From Bacteroidia bacterium (GTDB lineage Bacteria > Bacteroidota > Bacteroidia > B-17B0 > Aurantibacillaceae), in contig JAEUTQ010000024.1 in the NCBI GenBank assembly GCA_016787445.1, positions 27,173-91,172 of the forward strand: a stretch of 64,000 nucleotides of DNA. Direction: 5' to 3'. The notes beneath the pieces were generated by a model that was given only the letters and a program-made list of their open reading frames with translations, was not told the origin of the DNA and did no database searches. How positions within the stretch are numbered: the first letter of the stretch is position 1; each line of letters opens with the position of its first letter. Shown here in pieces: positions 58,699 to 64,000 of the stretch. The translations under genes and the position numbers were made by a program.

Positions 58699-61398
58699 CT
58701 ACTTCACTGAATTGTAAACTTCAATTAATTTATTTTTTAATTCGGCTACCGATTTCTTTTCTGCCTCGAGTGAACTAACATCCTTTCCGTCTTTTTTATC
58801 CTTCTCAATTGCGCTACTTATCTTATCTTCTTTGCTTTGCCAATTATCTACCAAACTACTCTTAATTACTTTTAAAGCACCATAGCGAACATATTGATTA
58901 CCTGATTTTGCCATTTTCTTTAACTCTGCCGCTCCTGCTAAAACAGTTTCCGGCTTGTTGCAACGCTTCAAGAATTTTCCGTATACGCTTGTATAGCCTA
59001 ATAATTCAAATCCGCTGAATTGTGATTGTGCATTGACAAAGAATGAATGATTCTCATCTGTTCCATTACCTGCATATAAATCAGCAATGGTAAAAATTAA
59101 CTTCTTGCCCTTTTCATTTTCTAACGATTTTGCTTTTTGCATAGCTAACGTTGGATTTGCCTTAGCCAAACCCTGTAAGGCTGCCGAGAGAATTGAGTAC
59201 GATTGCTCATTCATAGCCTTTTCATACAATGCTTCCAAATCCTTACCGGTATAATTAGATGCTAAAAACTGAATGGCTTCTGCACGCACTTTTGTTTCGG
59301 CATCTTTCTCAGAAACAGAAACCATCAATGGTTTTAATTCATTTTCATTTTCCTTGGCCACTCGCTCTAACATTTTTATGGCATCCATACGGAAGTTTTT
59401 CCATTTTTCAGTTTGAACTGCGCCTTTTACTACATCATAAACCTGTTTATCACTCAAATTATTTCTGAAATAATTTAAAGCCTCATCTCTGTCGCCCCAT
59501 AATGGCGCATTTTTAAATTGATAAACATATTCGTCTTTCGACTTTTCGTAAGTTACTTTGGCAAGCAACTGACGTTCTGCATCAAAGTTTACCAATTCAG
59601 GCTTAGCGCTTACATTAAAGGTAAAAGTTTGTTTTGCTTCATCAATCACGATTTTTCTTCTTTCCGCTTTACCATTAATATATAAATCAACATATAAAGG
59701 CAAACGATACAATGGTGTTTCTTTAAAATCTTGTTTTTGCTCTACTTTCAATATTACAGCTTTGTTTGCGTCATCATACTCTTTGCTAATGTTTAAGATA
59801 GGATGACCGCTTGCCATGAACCATTGGTTAAAAAACCAATTCATATCCTCACCCGTAACCTCTTCAAATGCTAAACGTAAATGATGAATTTCAGCCGGTT
59901 TAAAACGACGATTTTCTAAATACAATTTTAAAGAAGCGAAGAAAGCATCATCGCCAACAATTTTACGCAACATATGAAGGATTTGTCCGCCCTTGTTATA
60001 GCTAAACGCATCAAACATATCTTCACGATTTTCATAATCATAACGAATCAAGTGAACTTGTTTTTGCTGTCCTTGCATTAAGTAACCATAACGTGAACTT
60101 GCATGATGTTCATCAGCAGCGTCTCTACCGTATTTATATTCATTCCATAAATACTCACCGTAGGTAGCGAATGATTCATTTAAAGGAAGGTTACTCCAGC
60201 TTTCACTCGTCGCCAAATCTCCGAACCATTGATGAAATAATTCGTGTGCAATTACATCTTCTCCTTTTTTTCCGTCAATCATTTCACGTGTAGTTTGGTA
60301 CACCATGAAATCGCCATGCAAAGTAGCGCTCGTATTTTCCATAGCGCCACTCACGTAATCACGCGCTACAATTTGCGCATACTTTTGCCAAGGATAATCA
60401 ACCCCAAGCTTTGTAGAATAAAACTCCATCATCTCCTTTGTATTACCAAAAATTCCTTTGGCATGTGCTTCATATTCTTTCTCCACATAATAACTTACTT
60501 CTTTACCACGCCATGGCTCATCTGTTACTTTTACAAACTCTCCCACACCCATCATAACTAAATAAGGCGCGTGCGGTAAATCCATTTTCCAGTGATCAGT
60601 ACGCGTTCCATCTGCATTTTTAGTTGAGGCAACGAGCAAACCGTTAGATAGTGTAGTATATTTATTATCTACTGTCATGAAGATTTCATTAGTCATCTTT
60701 TCATTCGGACTATCAATGGTTGGGAACCAGGCCGAGTTACTTTGTGTTTCACCTTGCGTCCATATTTGCGGCATCTTATTTGGATCTTCGCCTTTAGGAT
60801 TAATAAAATACAATCCCTTATCGTCATTGATTGCTTGAGAGCCGCCCTTCTTTAATTCGTTAGGTTTAGAAATGTATTCGATTTCCACTTTGTATTTTTC
60901 ATCGGGACGAAACTCACGACCTAAACTAATTTTTAACGAATCGCGCTCGTATTTGTAATCGCTACTCGATAACATCCAGTTTTCACTTGGTTGAGTGGCC
61001 TTTTTGCCTTTAGGCGCAACAATTGGCATGGTGTTCAATTGTAAAACCTTTAAACTTTTTATCTCCATACCTCGTGCATCCAAATACAACATATTTGTTG
61101 GATAGAAATAAGGCTTAATATCTAATACAGCTTTTCCAATTAACTGAGATTTCTGCCAATCGAAACTTACTTCCAGTTTAGTGTGTAAAATATCATTCGT
61201 TAAACTATTGGTTGCGCGGTATACCTTTTTCTTTGGTGCCTCATCCGCTACTACTTTTATAGTATCAAGATTTATAGCAGGTTCATCTGCAATGCTTGTA
61301 GTATTGTTTGTCTTTGCTGTTGACTGACTCTTCTTCGTATTTGAACAAGCCAGTGCAAGAACGGTTAAAATTCCAATGGTTAATTTATTGGTCATCAT
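58699..61398 (-). CDS. M1 family aminopeptidase, lipoprotein
   Basis: An 899-residue metallopeptidase. The signal peptide ends in a lipobox (VLALAC, lipid at Cys18), followed by a Ser/Thr/Asn-rich linker of about 40 residues, so it is anchored in the envelope. The exopeptidase motif GAMEN is at 351-355; the zinc motif HELFH at 385-389 with E408 in PLNESFATYGEY is complete. The N-terminal beta domain precedes it, and a long alpha-helical C-terminal region (about 650-899, HEAT-like) follows. It cleaves N-terminal residues from peptides. A hairpin-like region with CCCAATATGGG at 61450 lies upstream. Confidence 0.93.
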   Translation of the reverse strand: MMTNKLTIGILTVLALACSNTKKSQSTAKTNNTTSIADEPAINLDTIKVVADEAPKKKVYRATNSLTNDILHTKLEVSFDWQKSQLIGKAVLDIKPYFYPTNMLYLDARGMEIKSLKVLQLNTMPIVAPKGKKATQPSENWMLSSSDYKYERDSLKISLGREFRPDEKYKVEIEYISKPNELKKGGSQAINDDKGLYFINPKGEDPNKMPQIWTQGETQSNSAWFPTIDSPNEKMTNEIFMTVDNKYTTLSNGLLVASTKNADGTRTDHWKMDLPHAPYLVMMGVGEFVKVTDEPWRGKEVSYYVEKEYEAHAKGIFGNTKEMMEFYSTKLGVDYPWQKYAQIVARDYVSGAMENTSATLHGDFMVYQTTREMIDGKKGEDVIAHELFHQWFGDLATSESWSNLPLNESFATYGEYLWNEYKYGRDAADEHHASSRYGYLMQGQQKQVHLIRYDYENREDMFDAFSYNKGGQILHMLRKIVGDDAFFASLKLYLENRRFKPAEIHHLRLAFEEVTGEDMNWFFNQWFMASGHPILNISKEYDDANKAVILKVEQKQDFKETPLYRLPLYVDLYINGKAERRKIVIDEAKQTFTFNVSAKPELVNFDAERQLLAKVTYEKSKDEYVYQFKNAPLWGDRDEALNYFRNNLSDKQVYDVVKGAVQTEKWKNFRMDAIKMLERVAKENENELKPLMVSVSEKDAETKVRAEAIQFLASNYTGKDLEALYEKAMNEQSYSILSAALQGLAKANPTLAMQKAKSLENEKGKKLIFTIADLYAGNGTDENHSFFVNAQSQFSGFELLGYTSVYGKFLKRCNKPETVLAGAAELKKMAKSGNQYVRYGALKVIKSSLVDNWQSKEDKISSAIEKDKKDGKDVSSLEAEKKSVAELKNKLIEVYNSVK

Positions 61399-61527
61399 AC
61401 GGGTTTAATTTGTATGCAAGTTAGCGATTTAGAGGGGTTTTAAAATAACCCAATATGGGTGAAACAAGGAAGCCCAAAATAGTTCACCTTTGTATCAGAA
61501 GTTTGTTCATGTTGTTCTAAAATCACG

Positions 61528-61596
61528 AAGCCCCCTTAAGAGAAATCTTAAAGGGGCTTTAGTTTTAGTGCTCATCCGTCCCGGCATAGCCGTGAC
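61528..61596. repeat. Two REP-like hairpins between M1 and VOC genes
   Basis: The first hairpin is AAGCCCCCTTAAGA / TCTTAAAGGGGCTT (14 bp, one mismatch, 61529-61559). The second is GTCCCGGC / GCCGTGAC with a three-base loop (61578-61596, one mismatch). Neither has a T-tail, so they are not clear terminators. They resemble dispersed GC-rich palindromes. The 227-base gap (61399-61625) holds no gene. Confidence 0.45.
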
Positions 61597-61625
61597 ACCT
61601 TCTCCTGAGAGTAGAAGCAAAAGGT

Positions 61626-62687
61626 TTAATCCTTTACTCTATTCCATTTCAAAGTTTTCATCATCCAGGCGGGAACCGGCTTTTCCGGAGCACGTTTCCT
61701 TAAATCGAGGTACCAGCCCCACTTTTTCATAATGGGTATTTTTTTGGTCTCAACAAATTCGATTAATGTCCCATCCGGATCCTCTATATATGTAAAATGA
61801 CCGGCAGCTTCACCCATTTCAAAACCTGCACCCCCATCTACTGTAAATGGATGTCCGGCCTTTTCGCAGGCCTGTTTTAAAGCTTGCATATTCCGAATAT
61901 CAAAGCATAAATGAATAAAGCCTAAATCTCCCCAAAAACGATTTTCGAATATTTTACGGGGACTGTAATTATACACTTGCACCAGTTCTATATAACTGCT
62001 GCCAAACATTTCGGCAAAACTGGCTGTACGTTTTTGTGAATGCGTTAATAAAATACGACGGCATTTTGCATTTCCACCCGGAAGTGATTTTAAATCTTCA
62101 AATTCTCCCTCCTTATCATACACCACTTTATCATAACCCAATACTGAAGCATAAAAATTTTTAGACTTCTCGATATTACTTACACCAATAATCATTCCTA
62201 CCGGTCCGCCAGTTGTTTTTAACCCTTTCCCAAACCAGTCTTTTCCTTCCACAACTTCAAAAATATTACCGTATAAATCCTTAATAAAAAAATGCTCTTC
62301 ACCATTTGGGGATTTCACGATATCACTTAATAAAGTAGCGCCTTTTGCTTTTAGAAACGCATAAGACTCCTTCACATTTTCACTTTTAATCTTCGCCACA
62401 AATAAGCCTAAATCACCTAAATGTGCCTGAAAAGTAGCCGGCTGAGGCGTACGACTGGTATATTGCCAAATTTCGAATCCGCCACCGCCTTTAAGGTTAA
62501 TTGCCAAAATAGCATGTCTGCTTTGCGGTTTTCCACCCGTATAAGGCAGCATCAAATTGGCTTCTGCAGCCTCTTCAAAAATAGGAATATCCATACCGAA
62601 ATGCTGACGGTACCACTTAAATGCCTCATGTACGTTAGGAACTCCAATCCCAACTTGCTGTATACCTGCTATTAAATATTTGCTCAT
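61626..62687 (-). CDS. Two-domain VOC superfamily protein
   Basis: A 353-residue protein with two glyoxalase/dioxygenase-type (VOC) domains. The first begins GIQQVGIGVPNVHEAFKWYRQHFGMD and the second near 165 with GPVGMIIGVSNIEKSKNFYASVLGYDK; the second ends HFTYIEDPDGTLIEFVETKKIP. The C-terminal tail (KKWGWYLDLRKRAPEKPVPAWMMKTLKWNRVKD) is conserved in Bacteroidota relatives I recall. It is not a clear hydroxyphenylpyruvate dioxygenase, whose C-terminal metal motif I cannot find. Substrate unknown. The ATG at 62687 is used; a TTG 12 bases earlier gives a longer form. A -7-like TATATTTG stands 10 bases upstream. Confidence 0.85.
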   Translation of the reverse strand: MSKYLIAGIQQVGIGVPNVHEAFKWYRQHFGMDIPIFEEAAEANLMLPYTGGKPQSRHAILAINLKGGGGFEIWQYTSRTPQPATFQAHLGDLGLFVAKIKSENVKESYAFLKAKGATLLSDIVKSPNGEEHFFIKDLYGNIFEVVEGKDWFGKGLKTTGGPVGMIIGVSNIEKSKNFYASVLGYDKVVYDKEGEFEDLKSLPGGNAKCRRILLTHSQKRTASFAEMFGSSYIELVQVYNYSPRKIFENRFWGDLGFIHLCFDIRNMQALKQACEKAGHPFTVDGGAGFEMGEAAGHFTYIEDPDGTLIEFVETKKIPIMKKWGWYLDLRKRAPEKPVPAWMMKTLKWNRVKD

Positions 62688-62773
62688 AATTAAGGGCAAA
62701 TATAGAGACTAATTTGACTTATAAAACCGTGATTTTTCCAAGGTAATTATTACATTTAAACAAATTTTTAGCT

Positions 62774-63961
62774 ATGTACGGAACATTTAAAGATCACTTA
62801 CAAAACCAGCTTAATGATATTGAAGCAAACGGTTTATTTAAACGCGAACGTGTTATTACCACCCCTCAAGGTGCGTCAGTAAAAGTAAACGGTAAAGACG
62901 TAATTATTTTTTGTGCCAATAACTATCTAGGTTTATCGTCGCACCCAAAAGTAATTGAAGGAGCTAAAAAAACCTTAGACAGTCATGGTTACGGCATGAG
63001 TAGCGTACGCTTTATTTGCGGTACACAAGACATTCATAAAACCTTAGAACAAAAAATCGCCACCTTCTTAGGACAAGAAGACACTATTTTATACGCTGCG
63101 GCATTTGACGCAAATGGTGGTGTATTCGAGCCTTTATTTGGAGAAGAAGATGCGATTATATCCGATGAGTTAAATCACGCTTCTATTATTGACGGTGTAC
63201 GTTTGTGTAAAGCGCAGCGTTATCGTTACAAAAACAGTGACATGGCGGATTTGGAAGAACAATTAAAGAAAGCTCAAGCGCAACGTTATCGCATCATTGT
63301 TACTGATGGTGTATTTAGCATGGATGGTTACGTTGCTCCGCTAGATAAAATTTGTGATTTGGCTGATAAATATAATGCTTTAGTAATGGTGGACGAAAGT
63401 CATGCTACAGGCTTCATTGGTAAAACCGGACGAGGTACGGTTGAATTAAAAAATGTAATGAAACGTGTTGATATCATTACCGGTACTTTAGGAAAAGCTT
63501 TAGGCGGAGCGATGGGCGGATTTACTACAGGTAAAAAAGAAATCATTGAAATATTGAGACAACGGTCGAGACCTTACCTCTTCTCTAATTCATTAGCACC
63601 ACACATTGTTGGCGCAAGCATTGCGGTATTTGATTTATTAAGTCAGACGACCGAGTTGCGTGATAAATTAGAATGGAATATCAATTATTTTAAGAAAGGC
63701 ATTAAGGCTGCCGGTTTAGAAATAAAAGAAGGCGACAGTGCTATTGTTCCTGTAATGCTTTATGATGCTAAACTATCACAAGTATTTGCCGATAAATTAT
63801 TACAAGAAGGCATTTATGTAATTGGATTCTTCTTTCCGGTTGTTCCGAAAGGACAAGCCCGTATTCGAGTTCAGTTATCTGCTGCGCACGAAAAGGAACA
63901 TTTAGATAAAGCTATTGCCGCTTTTGCAAAAGTTGGTAAAGAATTGGGAGTGATTAAATAG
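62774..63961 (+). CDS. kbl: Glycine C-acetyltransferase (2-amino-3-ketobutyrate CoA ligase)
   Basis: A 395-residue PLP enzyme of the alpha-oxoamine synthase group that converts 2-amino-3-ketobutyrate and CoA to glycine and acetyl-CoA in threonine breakdown. The Schiff-base lysine is K241 in [15 protein letters not shown]. Other landmarks are [66 protein letters not shown] and [17 protein letters not shown]. These fit Kbl better than BioF, HemA-type ALAS or SPT: the RFICGTQ.HK..E segment is characteristic. Threonine dehydrogenase is not in the window. It is divergent from the VOC gene and lies 38 bases before the window end. Confidence 0.95.
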   Translation: MYGTFKDHLQNQLNDIEANGLFKRERVITTPQGASVKVNGKDVIIFCANNYLGLSSHPKVIEGAKKTLDSHGYGMSSVRFICGTQDIHKTLEQKIATFLGQEDTILYAAAFDANGGVFEPLFGEEDAIISDELNHASIIDGVRLCKAQRYRYKNSDMADLEEQLKKAQAQRYRIIVTDGVFSMDGYVAPLDKICDLADKYNALVMVDESHATGFIGKTGRGTVELKNVMKRVDIITGTLGKALGGAMGGFTTGKKEIIEILRQRSRPYLFSNSLAPHIVGASIAVFDLLSQTTELRDKLEWNINYFKKGIKAAGLEIKEGDSAIVPVMLYDAKLSQVFADKLLQEGIYVIGFFFPVVPKGQARIRVQLSAAHEKEHLDKAIAAFAKVGKELGVIK

Positions 63962-64000
63962 TTGTATTATATAATTCGTAGAATTGGGATGTGATGAGCA

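Noticed and set aside
61626..62687. Hydroxyphenylpyruvate dioxygenase
   Set aside because: Two VOC domains and length fit, but the HPPD C-terminal helix and metal motif are not seen; kept as a VOC protein.

Overview
The window looks like chromosomal DNA of a member of the Bacteroidota (order not resolved). Several signs agree. Five proteins end in type IX secretion (T9SS) sorting domains and a PorT-like T9SS component is encoded. Many start codons are preceded by the Bacteroidota promoter consensus (TTTG, about 17-18 bases, TAnnTTTG) and not by Shine-Dalgarno sequences. The base composition is AT-rich, the ExbB-ExbD-ExbD-TonB order is typical, and HemC is fused to HemD. Nearly all genes are complete. 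I found no tRNA, rRNA, CRISPR array, insertion sequence or prophage.

Layout. 1-3.4 kb: the end of an AI-2E-type permease, two unknown envelope proteins, a GreA/B-like protein, a PepSY-like protein and an ankyrin protein. 3.4-9 kb: a 1101-residue T9SS cargo protein, an orphan NarL-type regulator and three small membrane proteins. 9-18.5 kb: an M61 peptidase divergent from a TPR-SUI1 pair, then a T9SS type A cargo gene divergent from a histidine kinase/response regulator pair with a phased GTTAAA array between them, then a second T9SS type B cargo gene. 18.6-29 kb: small membrane/regulator genes, then uvrC, asnS, lepA, porT, an interspersed repeat array and a flavoprotein. 29.3-38.7 kb: one 3140-residue SprB-like protein. 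38.9-44.8 kb: a tight heme operon, hemA-hemCD-(7TM protein)-hemB-aroK-(toxin-23-like barrel protein). 44.9-47.8 kb: fabH, plsX, rpmF and yceD. 47.8-50.7 kb: a YjbR-like gene and a choice-of-anchor-L T9SS cargo gene. 50.9-57.5 kb: exbB-exbD-exbD-tonB, then a small membrane protein, a PstS-like lipoprotein, a lone TonB C-terminal domain and a TPR protein. 57.6-64 kb: an acyltransferase, an M1 peptidase, a two-domain VOC protein and kbl.

How the genes may work together. PorT belongs to the export machine that the large cargo proteins use. The cargo proteins are built from Ig-like, PKD and SprB repeats and are probably displayed on or released from the cell surface. The ExbB/D/TonB set powers outer-membrane transport, and the PstS-like, TonB-C and TPR genes downstream look like a linked module. 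The strongest leads are the phased GTTAAA array at 13.1 kb, the four-unit higher-order repeat inside the giant protein, the uncharacterised 7TM gene locked into the heme operon, and a terminator that abuts a start codon at 8.1 kb. All identifications were made by eye from sequence and remembered family features. No search was run.
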